Part shown: piece after piece, positions 1-9,895 of the stretch
Layout of the letters: the number at the start of each line of letters is the position of its first letter
How positions within the stretch are numbered: the first letter of the stretch is position 1
Assembly (NCBI GenBank): GCA_019096195.1
Contig: JAGTXK010000103.1
Span: 558,001 to 622,000 of the forward strand
Length of the DNA stretch: 64,000 bases
DNA from: Boletus sp. NGJ
Lineage: Eukaryota; Basidiomycota; Agaricomycetes; Boletales; Boletaceae
Direction: 5' to 3'
The notes under the pieces: model-generated
Told to the model about the DNA's origin: nothing
Databases searched by the model: none
Seen by the model: the letters and a program-made list of their open reading frames with translations, nothing else
Translations under genes and position numbers: made by a program

Positions 1-480
1 GCCTACTAGGTGGTGGCTAGCGTGAGATCATCCTTAACTGCAGGAGAAGATAAGGAGGTACCGGTCACCATTTCTTCCCTCCCCTTCACTTCCGAATGCG
101 TGGGCTCTTCACCACTGTTCACCCCTTGCCAGACCTCAGGCTTAGAGGAACCCGCTGGTACACATGAAGTATCCGAGTAAAGCACTCGTCGAAGCGCTTG
201 TCTATATGCTCGTTCGGTGTTCTAAGTAAGGATAATGTTGCTATCAGGCATAGAGCACTAGCCCCGCTTCTCAAGTGGTTGTCGACCTGAGTGTACGCTG
301 GTACTACGATAGTGTACCCAGGTTTGCGTGATCACCTGTGACATCACGCAGCTGCGATAGGGGAGTTTATCTTGCCTTCTCCCTGTGCAGCACCTTCCTG
401 TAGTAGGGAAGTCATCCTCCGGTTCCCTCACTTCGACTCTCCCCCCTCCTGACAGTGTGCAATCTTTCCCGCCGTTATTT
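1..480. other. No recognisable feature
   Basis: I see no convincing coding frame or repeat in this edge stretch. It borders the reverse-transcriptase end of the Gypsy fossil at about 484 but does not continue the polymerase reading, so it may be another insertion or a scrambled end of the element. Confidence 0.3.
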
Positions 481-483
481 CTT

Positions 484-807
484 TCAAGCTGCCTCCGGAA
501 TCAACCCACCCCTACAATGTTTTCTGCCACCATTACGTCTGGGCTCACCCTGAATATAGCCTAGTCCTCTAAAGAGATCATCCATGAAGGCCTGGAATGT
601 TGCCGGGGAATTACACATCCCAAAGAACATCACGTTTGGTTTGAACAACCCGAATGGGGTGAGGAAAGCTGCTTTCCACTGATCTTCAGGTTTGATCAAA
701 ACATTATTGTAGCCCCATCGTACGTCAAACTTGATGAAGATCGACGATCCCTTTAATTTGTCCAGGAGATCGGAAATTAAGGGGAGGGGGTAGGCATTCT
801 TGATCAT
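484..807 (-). pseudogene. Gypsy reverse transcriptase N-terminal part (part of the fossil)
   Basis: [30 protein letters not shown] and [12 protein letters not shown] are typical of the fingers and palm of Ty3/Gypsy reverse transcriptase. The catalytic YxDD region and everything beyond it are absent because the similarity stops at about 484. It is a relic. Confidence 0.8.
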
Positions 808-2363
808 GTGGCTGTTGAGATATCGGTAGTCTTGGCAGGGGCGGAGCTTTCCATCCTTCTTCTGTATGAAGAAGGGAGTGGCCTGGGGAGATTTTGATGG
901 AGATATCTTCTCAGTTTTAAGGTGTTCGTTGATGAACTCTTTGCATGCCTGTAGTTCCAGGGGGTTTAAGGGGTATGCCTTGGCTCATTTCAGGACAAAC
1001 GAGTCTTTTAACTCAATGGCATGGTCGTAAAGCTGGGAGGGAGGTAACTTGGTGATTGTCTTCTCCATGAAGACATCTGCGTATTCTTTGAATGCATCTG
1101 GTAATGCAATCTTGGCCTTTGGTGCCTGTTGGGCGATCTTGGTAGACAGAGTGGTTCTCTTGATGACAAACTCTGGTACATCCCCATGTGTGTTGAAAAA
1201 CTTGGCCCATTGTAAGGGTGTCCAATGACAAAAGGTTTCGTAGAGTCTGTCTTGCACATACTCTTTTTCGTCGTGTTCCAGATACTGTAGCAGGTATTGT
1301 TGTTCCAGTGTTCCCAGTGGGTCCCCTTGGATCCATCAGTAGGAAGATGGCACTATGGTTACCCGTTCTTCCATCCAGTTGATATCAGGGTTCACTGCCC
1401 TGAGCCATGGAAGTCCTAAAATGACTTCATCCTTGCCACAATTGAGAACATAGAGATCCCGCCGTTCTCATATGCCTCCATAGTCCAACACAATGTTGGT
1501 CTTCTCTTTGATGGTCCCTAACTGGTTTTGGGTTCCATTGATGTTCCAAGCTCAGACCGGGTTGTCCAGCTTCCATGTGGGTAATCTCATTTTCTCCACT
1601 GCTTGTCTTGAAATGAAGCATCCAGTTGCTCCACTGTCGATTAGAGCTTTGGTTCCAACAATTTTGCCATCCTGCTTCCAGATCAAGAGAGGAATGCGAA
1701 TAGAGTTACTCTTCGATCCAGAAATAAATACAGGTGCAATTGTGTAGGAAGAGGGTGACATTGGTACACCTCTTCCATCTAAAAAGATGTTTCATCTTCG
1801 GGGGAAATAGTGGAGATTTGCGTAGCAGGTGCGGGTCTTAGGGCAAGAGAATCAATGTTCTCTTCCCATTCTATTGTGGCAGCTTCTTCCACTCATTCTA
1901 GAGCGAGGCCTTGCTCATTGAGCCTCATGTCAAAGGCTGTCTGGAGTGTCCTGAGAACTTTGTCTCGTCCATTGTTTCTGGAGATCTCTGTGAGATATTT
2001 GTCGAGGGGATCTTGTGGCATTTCCCTGGTGATGACCACCCTGGTGTGCATTTCCTGGGGTTTCCTATATTCCTCTCTCCTGATCAGCCTGTATCCTGGG
2101 TGTTTCCTAGTACTACACCCAATCTTGTTGCAGATGAAGCATCTGTGCTCTCTCATCCACTTGGCGCGCTCGATAGGAGACAAGGTGATTCGGTCCACGT
2201 CCATAGCGTTTGAGTCATGGTGGTTTCCTTTTCCTCTTCCAAAGGACGTGAAGGGTCCTTTCTGTATTCCTTCAATCTGTTGCCATGCCCTGTGGATGTT
2301 GGCAGCTACTTCATAAACCTCTTCCATCTTCTTCGCTTTTTGAAAGGTCTCGCTGTTGACTAG

Positions 2364-3272
2364 TTACTGGGCAATGTTCAGATCGATCCCCCTGAGGAAG
2401 AATTCCAGGATAGAGCGGAATTCCTGTAGCTCAGAGTGAACTATCAGCAGTGAGAATGGGGAAATGAATTTGTCAAATCCCTTTGAATCCCATCTATCTT
2501 GTTGGAGGGATCCTAGTTCTGCCATGACTAGGTTGCTGGTGTTGTGGGGGGTGAAGGTGAAGGTGAAGGCTTTCTTGATTTCATTATAGGTTTTATCTGC
2601 ATGTGGCACAGTGTTGTCGAGTAGCCTGGTCAGCCAGGCTTCTGCAAACGCTTTTCCTCTTCCCTTGGACATCCTGTTCAATAGGATAAGCCTCTTGGCT
2701 TTCTCTGTGAACTTCTCTGCTCCTCCTAGATAAAAGTATCCTTCCATAGCCATAAGCCATCTCTTGGCATCGTTGGTCTCTCCTGAGAACTCCTCAGGCA
2801 AGGCAGCTTTGATTTCAACCATATCATTTTTGTTGTCTGTGTCTTCTTCGGGTTGGGGATTTCCTGGGTTGGGATCAGAACTAGATCTTCCACTTTGATT
2901 GGGGAAGAGAGAGTCAGGGGAATCTACTCTGATGGGAAGGAACCAGTTGGAACACGGGCAGTGGGATAGGATCTGCCGATGGGGTCGTGGTTTGAGAGCA
3001 GAGACCACCTGGAAAATCTGGTCGTCTGGGTGGATCTGGAAATGCACAGGATGGGGGGTCGTTGTAATGGGATGATGACCCTGGGATCCTTCTTGAAGAT
3101 GTGTCGGAGATAGGAGTAGAAGCCCGTGACAGTGTGGCTTCTTCTTCTTGATCTTCTCCGAGGAGCTGGGCAAGGTTGATTCTGCACAGTGCATAGAGTG
3201 AGGGCCTATCCTCTGATAGGCAGTTCTATTCCCTTGAATAGAGTTGAGAGTTGCTGGACTAGATAGTTCCAC
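2364..3272 (-). pseudogene. Gypsy gag-like region (part of the fossil at 484-3280)
   Basis: The frame encodes a proline- and glutamine-rich N-terminus followed by a retrotransposon gag core (LPEEFSGETNDAKRWL, then TYNEIKKAFTFTF). It is the upstream part of the minus-strand Gypsy fossil and is followed by the zinc-knuckle piece. It is treated as a relic. Confidence 0.7.
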
Positions 3273-3280
3273 AGCAATTT

Positions 3281-3600
3281 ATAACCTAGATCTTTTGTTA
3301 CAGTGGGTAACAATGTGACATGTTCCCGAGTAATTAACCTGTTTGATTACTGGACTAGCAGGACTTGAGGGGAAAATACCTCCAAAGGCCCAATGATTCC
3401 TCTAACTGGGGACTGGCTGCTAGCTTTACATAGAGTGTCCTGGTTGCCTCTACAACCAATGGCAAAGTCTTGGATTTACCACAGTGGCGCAATCCTCCAA
3501 GAAGGAAGGGCAGACTGGAATGTGGAGGCCAGCGACTAAGTGTCCTGGGCTTACATGGCCTAGTGCCGGTGGTGGAGTCCCGGGCGTACATGGGCCAACC
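3281..3600. other. Unassigned stretch between Gypsy gag and repeat R
   Basis: This holds the upstream flank of the Gypsy gag in element orientation. I could not identify an LTR edge or a primer-binding site here. It is AT-rich and without a clear coding frame. Confidence 0.3.
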
Positions 3601-4196
3601 TCTGTTGGCATTGGAGTTGCCGAAGCTTTAGAAGCAGGTTCAAACGGCAATGAGGCCACACAAGTGCACAGTGATGAGGAAGACAATCACGAGCACAAGG
3701 GCAATCACCTCCAGAGTGAGAGTGAGCTTCTGAGGTGGGCAGAACCGAGAGCTGGGGAAGCTGGGTAGATTACATGGGAAGTTGTGTAGATCTAGGTTAG
3801 AGTTACATGAAGGGCCAGCGTCCCTATATATTGGCCCTGCCCATCTAGGGCAGGCTTCATATCATATATGGTAATCGTAAGTCACAGACAGAAGACTACC
3901 ATAATGAATCAAGGCATCAGTTAAATGGTAGGTTGGAATACTAGGCTGTGCACAAGAGAGCACAGCTGAGGAGGCATTGTCTATGATCAGATCAAAAGAG
4001 GTGAAATGCATGTATCAATGAAATAGGAAGGTGGTGTCCAAACCAAACAGATAACTTCCTAGAAAGGGAGTTCCAGATGGGGCAATGCCTGAGTTGGTGT
4101 CGCAGGGGAATCCCTGGTCCGAGTCAAAGAATAGGTTGTCCCACAGTCCTATGGGGGGTGAAGGGAGAGGAAAAGATGTACCTCCTTCTATAACCA
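3600..4196. repeat. Dispersed repeat R, copy 1
   Basis: About 600 bp here align, with moderate divergence, to 60,960-61,565 in the same orientation. Shared blocks include GACATCAGTTAAATGGTA (as GGCATCAGTTAAATGGTA here), GGAGGCATTGTCTAT and AGGTTGTCCCA. TATA-rich sequence near 3,825 (CTATATATTGGCCCTGCC) and a short inverted pair GCCCATCTAGGGC lie inside. On the minus strand both copies keep a similar peptide around GLWDNL (see Findings). It may be part of an LTR or of an unrecognised element. Confidence 0.65.
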
Positions 4197-5135
4197 TAAC
4201 AAAACCTAAACCTAAACCTAAATCAAAAGTATACAAAAAGTGTAGTCAAAGGTGTAGTCAAATGTTGCACAAAAAGTGTAGGAAAGAGTGTAATACAGTG
4301 TAGCAAAAATGCGCACCAAATGTAGCAAAAGTGTAGCAAACAAAGTGTAGTAAAAAAAAAGCAAACAAAAGTGTAGTACAGTGTAGTACAGTGTAGCAAA
4401 CAAAGTGCACCAAAAGTGTACCAAAAGTGCACACCAAAGTGTAGTAAAAGTGTAGTCACACAGTGTACCAAAAGTGTAGACCTACATTCAAAAAATATAC
4501 AAGTCCATTTTCCCACACTCAGTGTTAAAAAAGCGGACATTGTTTGCCAATGTTTGTGCCACCATTCTTATGTAAACAAGCCAGATTTCAAAAACTTTCC
4601 CATACTCTCTTGTTTCTTAATTTTATCCTTCTCTACTCATTACATTAAGTCAACACTTTACTTTGTAAATCATTAGGATTGGGATTGGGATTGGGATTGG
4701 GACTGGGACTGGGATTAGAATTAGGATTAGGATTAGGATTAAGATTAGAATTAGAATTAGAATTAGAATTAGAATTAGTAGAATTAATATTTGATTGAAT
4801 TTGAAATTAGAATTGGCTTGAAATTGGATTAGAATTAGAATTAGAATTAGAATTGCTAAGCCACTATGGAAGCACTATGTATACTATGGCATCACTATGA
4901 TCACACTATAAGACACTATGAGGATACTATGAGATACTATGGAAATACTATGACCACTATGAAAGCACTATGAGAATACTATGAGACACTGAGAATACTA
5001 TGACAGATTATGGCCACACTATGAACAGACTATGAGACACTGTCATATTACTATCAAACCACCATCCAGTTGGACCCTCACTATGAGCACTATGTTACTG
5101 TCCAGCACTGGACAGTTAGTCCTGTTTTTACTGAT
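4197..5135 (+). repeat. Compound array element, copy A (near full)
   Basis: Modules run in order. First come CCTAAA units (4,202-4,222). Next is an array of GTGTAG-type units (about 4,235-4,480), then a non-repetitive core of about 190 bp (4,480-4,672). After that come GGGATT, GGACTG and TTAGGATT units (4,674-4,855) and an ACTATG-type array (4,864-5,095). The end is a palindrome GTCCAGCACTGGAC and the tail TCCTGTTTTTACTGATG. The same order is found in reverse complement at 62,125-62,975. I see no credible protein; open frames across the GTGTAG array are just the repeat translated. Confidence 0.85.
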
Positions 5136-5149
5136 GGGTGAGATTGTTC

Positions 5150-5640
5150 ATCTGGTCATTTTTAATAGTAGTCATAATGACTTCCTAACTATATTCTTGC
5201 ACTTCCAATCTTTGAGCATGGCAGGATCCGTGGGTATGGCAACTTCGCCAGTTGCAACTTCCCACACATCCTTCTTTTAGAGGATGATTGCTATCTGGCG
5301 TTTCCATGACTTATAGTTGTTGTTGGAAAGCTTCTCAATCTTCAGGAAGAACAAAGATGAGTTGAACTGATTGTTATCGCCTCCACTAGCTACCATAGGA
5401 CTTTGAGTAAGGACAGAGGTAATCAATCCAGTACTCAACTGATTTCCAGAATTGGAAGTGGTGGCATTTGTGGCAGATGCTGCATTGGTAGCAGGTGGCT
5501 GTGGTTGTGACGTAGATGATGGACCTTGCATAGCCCACGGCATGGTCAGAGACTGGCCCAATTGGGCGTGGTGGCATGACATGCCTTGCCACATATGGTG
5601 GGATAAGCAAAGGGTTCAGATAGGCCTAGAGCATGGGGCT
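5150..5640 (-). mobile_element. Copia (Ty1-type) gag fossil fragment
   Basis: The minus strand encodes a low-complexity N-terminus rich in Ala, Thr, Asn and Gln, followed by the Ty1/Copia gag signature KIEKLSNNNYKSWKRQI and a DVWEVATGEV-type segment. Only the first part of gag is present. There is no polymerase and no visible LTR. It abuts compound element A. It is a broken relic. Confidence 0.7.
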
Positions 5641-5649
5641 CATAACCTG

Positions 5650-6440
5650 TAGTAGTAGCAGTAGATATGAATAGGATAAGATGATTCCCACGATTAGGAC
5701 TGAGTTCACACAAATGGGGTGTGACGGAACGAAGGGCACAGAACTCTTATTAGTCCCCTCTGGTAGCCTTCATACTTATAGTAGTGTATTCTATTGATTT
5801 TCTAAGCTATTTACTCATCTGCAATATGAGGGAACATGCCCTCGATATTCTGGTGTTGTGCCTCTTGCCGCCATACTATATGCTGGGCCGGATGTAGCTT
5901 GTACCCCATATTTGGTGTATAGCTTACTTAAGCTCAACAGTATTAAATAATTCTACCCTTTGCAAATAGCATTGCCCTCCGGGCACCCCTGGCCCCAAGG
6001 ATGGAGAGTAATTCAACAACGAAGTACAAGGGGGAATAGCATAAATTTTACGTCGTATTTACTGTGTTGAGGAATGTTGTAAGGATGAGAGAACAAATGT
6101 CAGTTCATACCATTTAGCTCGAAGATGACAGCCGAGTGTGATAGGATGGAGAGAGCTCTCCGCGCGGTGTCAATGGAGGTGAAATATATGCGATGTATGT
6201 TAGAATGTTAATGATTGCTGTACTACGTGAGAAAACAATGAACATAAATCGTGTTGGAGACTAACCCAACAGGTCGAATAAAGAAGGGACATTTTCTGCA
6301 TCATTCGTGATAATGTTCGTACCAACAAGGTGATATTCCATAGCAGTGCATATTGGCAAAAGTAGTAAGTGAGGTGGTTCGTCCGGCCAACGGTTGACTG
6401 TAGGGCAATGATGTACTCGGAGTAGTTGAATCCTATCCTG
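5650..6440. other. Intergenic, one small ATPase-family scrap
   Basis: There is no gene here. At 5,938-5,985 a short piece (TATTAAATAATTCT, then TTGCAAAT, then GCATTGCCCTCCG) matches two separate parts of the ATPase-family repeats at 47,970 and 48,500, now joined. The rest shows no signal. Confidence 0.45.
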
Positions 6441-6449
6441 GTGAGTAGC

Positions 6450-6592
6450 AGTACAGTAGACTTTCTCATAATGTATCGAAAAATTCTCATAATGTATATT
6501 AGCATTTCCTACACTCCGGGAAAAAACAACTACCAAACACTAGTATACATTATGAGAATTTTTCAATACGTTATGAGAAAGTCTACTGTACT
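6450..6592. repeat. Foldback (MITE-like) element with 49-bp arms
   Basis: The arm at 6,450-6,498 (AGTACAGTAGACTTTCTC at its outer end) is repeated in reverse complement at 6,544-6,592 with two mismatches, separated by 45 bp. Each arm itself contains two copies of a TCTCATAATGTAT-like unit. The 143-bp unit could form a strong hairpin. I could not see a clear target-site duplication. Confidence 0.75.
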
Positions 6593-7258
6593 CGCGCATG
6601 CAACCGAATGAGCACTCATTAAAAAATCGGTGTCCTGGGATGTCAGCGTATACATCGACAGTATGAAAGGTAACGGTACGTCTACGAGAAGAGACGACAG
6701 CCCATCATCATCAGGCGCTATCCGATATTGTGTTTTAAGAAGATGTGACGAGACATAATGAATCCCATCGCGCGACCACATCGTGCATTCTTGGGACTGC
6801 ACAAATTCATGCACAATGCGTGCATCATTCTCGTTCGCGTGCCTGCGTCGACTGACCCTTCTACTTTTGCGACGTTGCTCGAAGACGAACACGAGATCAG
6901 ACTCGCAAGGTGCATTACATTCATGACGGCGCAGTTCTTCCATGAGCCGATTCTTAGGCCAGCGTCGACTAAAAGGAACATGATGAATCGAAGCGACACT
7001 CTCCAATGCAGCGACAGTGAGGTACGGAAAGGAATGAACCAGTTGCGTCAGCGACTGAAACTGAACGAGTACACAAGGACCCGCTGGCCACAAACGCACT
7101 GTCGGGAGCGGCATGTGACGAACACCCACAAAGTCGAACGCATCGCCAAGTCTGCGCGAACTGACAACGCCGTTCGCTACGTCCACATCACACTCAACGT
7201 CCTCTGAAACGGCCAAAACGACCTGCACGTCCGATTCGTTTACGACCAAGCTCGACAT
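6563..7258 (-). CDS. Uncharacterised ORF, possibly a Helitron-linked N-terminal protein
   Basis: The open frame of 231 codons has no visible intron. The middle reads LESVASIHHVPFSRRW, then LMEELRRHECNAPCESD, a helix plus paired-cysteine pattern that I associate, from memory only, with uncharacterised basidiomycete proteins found near Helitron genes. The last nine residues (STVDFLITY) come from the right arm of the foldback element, so the natural C-terminus was probably replaced by that insertion. No downstream Rep or helicase remains. It may be a decaying transposon gene. Confidence 0.4.
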   Translation of the reverse strand: MSSLVVNESDVQVVLAVSEDVECDVDVANGVVSSRRLGDAFDFVGVRHMPLPTVRLWPAGPCVLVQFQSLTQLVHSFPYLTVAALESVASIHHVPFSRRWPKNRLMEELRRHECNAPCESDLVFVFEQRRKSRRVSRRRHANENDARIVHEFVQSQECTMWSRDGIHYVSSHLLKTQYRIAPDDDGLSSLLVDVPLPFILSMYTLTSQDTDFLMSAHSVACASTVDFLITY

Positions 7259-7301
7259 GATAAAATCGTAGTACTGTTGTTGTAGATAATGGAGTGTTCA
7301 G

Positions 7302-7852
7302 ATGATGGAGTATTGTGATGACCGCCAGCCCTCTGCCCTGGGCGACACGAGCCCCAACACTGAGGTTAAGGTTAGGTTCCCGTTAAGTCAAGCCAAGACT
7401 TCCCACGGGCGTCGACTTTTGGCACTTCCCACGCATTCTTGGATCGCAAACCTGTCCCCTCCGGGTCCAGGAATAATGCAAAGTCATGCGCCCTCAATTG
7501 CACCCGGGCTCTACCACCAGCGAGGGTGAGGTCGACCACGAAAACATTTAAGGATGTCAACGGTAATGATCAAGTTCGCTATTTGATGGAATTGATACTA
7601 ATTCTGCTCGTCACAAACAATGCAAAGTCATGCACCCTCAGCCCCAGAAATCAGCCCCTGGCAGGGTCGAGTACAAGAAAATTGAGGACAACATCAAGGA
7701 TCGGACTCGCATCTGGAGGGAAGCTTTTCAAGACAGTCTTGTCGAGGACTTGTATCCCATCCTTCTTATGATCATCGTGGGACAGTCGGCGGGGAAGTTA
7801 GGTTCAAACCACAGTGACCACAGAAATGTAACAGAGCTCCTCGAGAACAGGA
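7302..7852 (+). pseudogene. N-terminal fragment of a multicopy ATPase-family gene, copy 1
   Basis: The sequence matches 12,540-12,960 and 48,000-48,440 in the same orientation. It holds two copies of a unit that includes CCACGAAAACATT (7,537-7,549) and then GAGGACAACATCAAGGAT-like text, separated by AATGCAAAGTCATGC spacers that look like degraded introns. It ends in a conserved peptide (IIVGQSAGKLG, elsewhere IIVEQSAGKLDLCYG). The rest of the gene is missing; a different pseudogene follows directly. Family assignment rests on the fuller copy at 12.3-15.5 kb. Confidence 0.55.
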
Positions 7853-8624
7853 TGGCCAATTTCTTGCGTACGGCGAAATCAGGAAGTGACTGGAGTTAAG
7901 CTGAACTACATGCGTACAACATCGTTGTCAAATTGCAGGACGCAGCCATCTTTTTTGGCGTAAACCCTCTACCACATTCGGCTGTCGCTGCCGAACTCCT
8001 GGACAATGTTGCCGCCAACCATATGGTAGACGAGGCGAATTACAAACTACACTACATGGATTTGGCAACGCATCCTGTCCCCTCAGAGGAATCTGCAGCG
8101 GACGATTTCGCCGTCCATTTGTTCACGTTATTGGGCTACGTGCCACGAGCCAGGATGGTGCGCACACGCGCAAACATTCCCCTCTCCGTTTGTGGACAGG
8201 AATATCATGCAAAAACCGACGTTTGTATCGTGGATTGAGATGATTTCTGCTCCTTGTTCAGGAGGACAAGCAACACATGGAGCCAAAGGATCCGGAGCCG
8301 CAGCTGATAGCCGATGCGATCGCCGCCTTTCAGACAAACAACTACAGGCGGACGCGTATTCTTGGACAGGATCCTATTGCGCACAAGGTGATGCCAGGAA
8401 TTACCTTGAAAGGGACCTCGCCCATTTTCTACAAGATTCCCATCACCGCCCAACTCGCTCAAAGCGTTGCACTTGACATGTATCCTGCTACACCCACTGT
8501 CGTTCATGCACGCCTCCCTGCATTGGCTCGTCCAGCTCGCCGTCTGAGTGAGGGCATGAAACCTCTTGATAACAGAGCAACCATTCTCGCCTGTTACGAA
8601 GCATTCAAGAGGTTTATGCAGTAG
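7853..8624 (+). pseudogene. Decayed nuclease-like basidiomycete gene
   Basis: The reading runs from MANFLRTAKSGSDWS, across an in-frame TAA at 7,897, into AELHAYNIVVKLQDAA and on to HAKTDVCIVD. It then shifts by one frame near 8,235 (a TGA also lies there) and continues LLVQEDKQHMEPKDPEPQ to RLSEGMKPLDNR and KRFMQ, ending at a TAG at 8,622. The spacing of KTDVCIVD and LVQEDK resembles the D and ExK of PD-(D/E)XK nucleases; that is inference. I recall similar single-domain proteins as common unnamed basidiomycete genes. It is a host-type gene broken by at least one stop and one frameshift. Confidence 0.6.
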
Positions 8625-8639
8625 TAAGCACCTCATGCA

Positions 8640-9895
8640 TGATTTCCTGTGTTGGACTGAAATCAATGGTAGTCTCAGGTTCAAGCAGGTGGATGGTGCG
8701 GGTGTTGTCTCGGAAGCAGAAAAGTGGCAGAGTATCATTAGTGAGATTCTGACGTTTTTGTCTTTGCTTTATGTACATGGCCGTTACATTTCGTTCCCTT
8801 CATCTTATCACCCTTAGCGGGAAAGTTCGGCCAACTAGAAGAGGTGTTCTCGAGACCCGGAACGTGGAAACACTAAGGGTAAATTTTACAGTTTGGGTGG
8901 AGTGCGGGAGGTTTCTGCAGCCTGAGCTCCGAGTTTACACTTGTGCATGGCTAAATACTCTCCACCTCTCGCCGAGCAACCACTCACGAAGGCATTGGGC
9001 ATGCGGTTAGAGATTGTTGTCGTGCTCGCTCCTGTCACCCTCCTAGAACCTTCCTCCGTGTGTCGTACAGTTCTGTAATTGCCGGATAACCTCTTGGTAG
9101 CTTGCTTCAAGTCTCAGACCGTGGTCAAGACTTTCATACGCCTTCAAAAATGAGCAGTTTTCATAGTATCAATACCGTTACAGTTGAGATTGGTCTTGGT
9201 GACACAACATGCACAGTGATACTTGCTGTATCAACAAGACTATCCAACTGTGCAACAGAGTTGCCATCTCGTCGACGAGTGTCCTGAAAAATGGAGTGGG
9301 TGCTACAAGGATATCTCGGATGAACATCGGTCTCCTCTGATCATGATAAGCGTTCGTTCACATCGGGCCAGTCGGTCGACCTGTGAGGCTGTGTTGCCGA
9401 TAAGATGACGATGGCACGGGAAACATTCGCGAGTATTGGACAAAAGAAAGCTGCTGACAGTGTCACCTTGTACGAACTTTTGTACGTCGACTTTGCTATT
9501 GCTATTGCGCCGACGACGGCTCCAAGTTGGATGAAACTGTTTGTATTTCGTTTGCCTCTATCAGTGATAACTTGAAACGCCAACCCCAGGAAGATCTGAC
9601 TGTGGTCATCGACTGGTGATATCACGTACTTTGCGCTCTATCACGATTCACATGCACAATTGACGGTATTATCCATATTTTCCGAACCCGAAAACACAGG
9701 CCAAGGTGAATTTCTTAATCCGCAAGTCCTTCAACGGCAGATTCGACTTTGAGGACACATCTTCGATATTTCTCAGATACGATTTATTGGCTCCTCCTTC
9801 TGAGGGATGTGACACACTTGTCGTCATTGTAGTTACTTCAGCAACCTCATTCTAGGAGCAGTATCGCCTCACCTCCGTCGTTGGTGACCGCGTTT
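8640..9895. other. No confident gene; possible decayed coding scraps
   Basis: Several short frames exist but none shows a known domain. Around 9,700-9,840 the plus frame reads RKSFNGRFDFEDTSSIF and then LRYDLLAPPSEGCDTL, which looks protein-like but is isolated. Otherwise I see nothing. Confidence 0.3.

Larger units (their letters stand above)
484..3280 (-). mobile_element. Gypsy (Ty3-type) LTR retrotransposon fossil, gag to reverse transcriptase
   Basis: Read on the minus strand the parts come in the order expected of Ty3/Gypsy elements. A gag region lies at 2364-3272 (KRWLMAMEGYFYLGG). A CCHC zinc knuckle lies at 1893-2327 (CFICNKIGC with a downstream H and C-like end). A retropepsin-type protease core lies at 1552-1761 (ALIDSGATGCFIS). 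A linker at about 985-1257 precedes the start of reverse transcriptase at 484-807 ([19 protein letters not shown]). RNase H and integrase are absent, and I see no LTR on either side. The element is truncated and broken by several interruptions, so it is a dead fossil. Low GC sets it apart from the host genes. Confidence 0.85.

Noticed and set aside
1552-1761. Stand-alone host aspartic protease
   Set aside because: Its order between the zinc knuckle and reverse transcriptase shows that it is part of the Gypsy fossil.
4223-4540. Minus-strand open frame over the GTGTAG array (and its counterpart at 62,611-62,969)
   Set aside because: The peptide is just the array translated (Tyr-Thr-Leu-rich periodic text). 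It stays open because the repeat lacks stops in that frame, not because of selection that I can see.
4674-4760. Chromosome end or internal telomere
   Set aside because: Units are GGATTG, GGACTG and TTAGGATT, not canonical TTAGGG, and host-type DNA continues on both sides.
7480-7700. CRISPR-like direct repeats
   Set aside because: Repeats are diverged, of uneven length and coding-like; the organism is a eukaryote. They are better read as exon-intron duplications.
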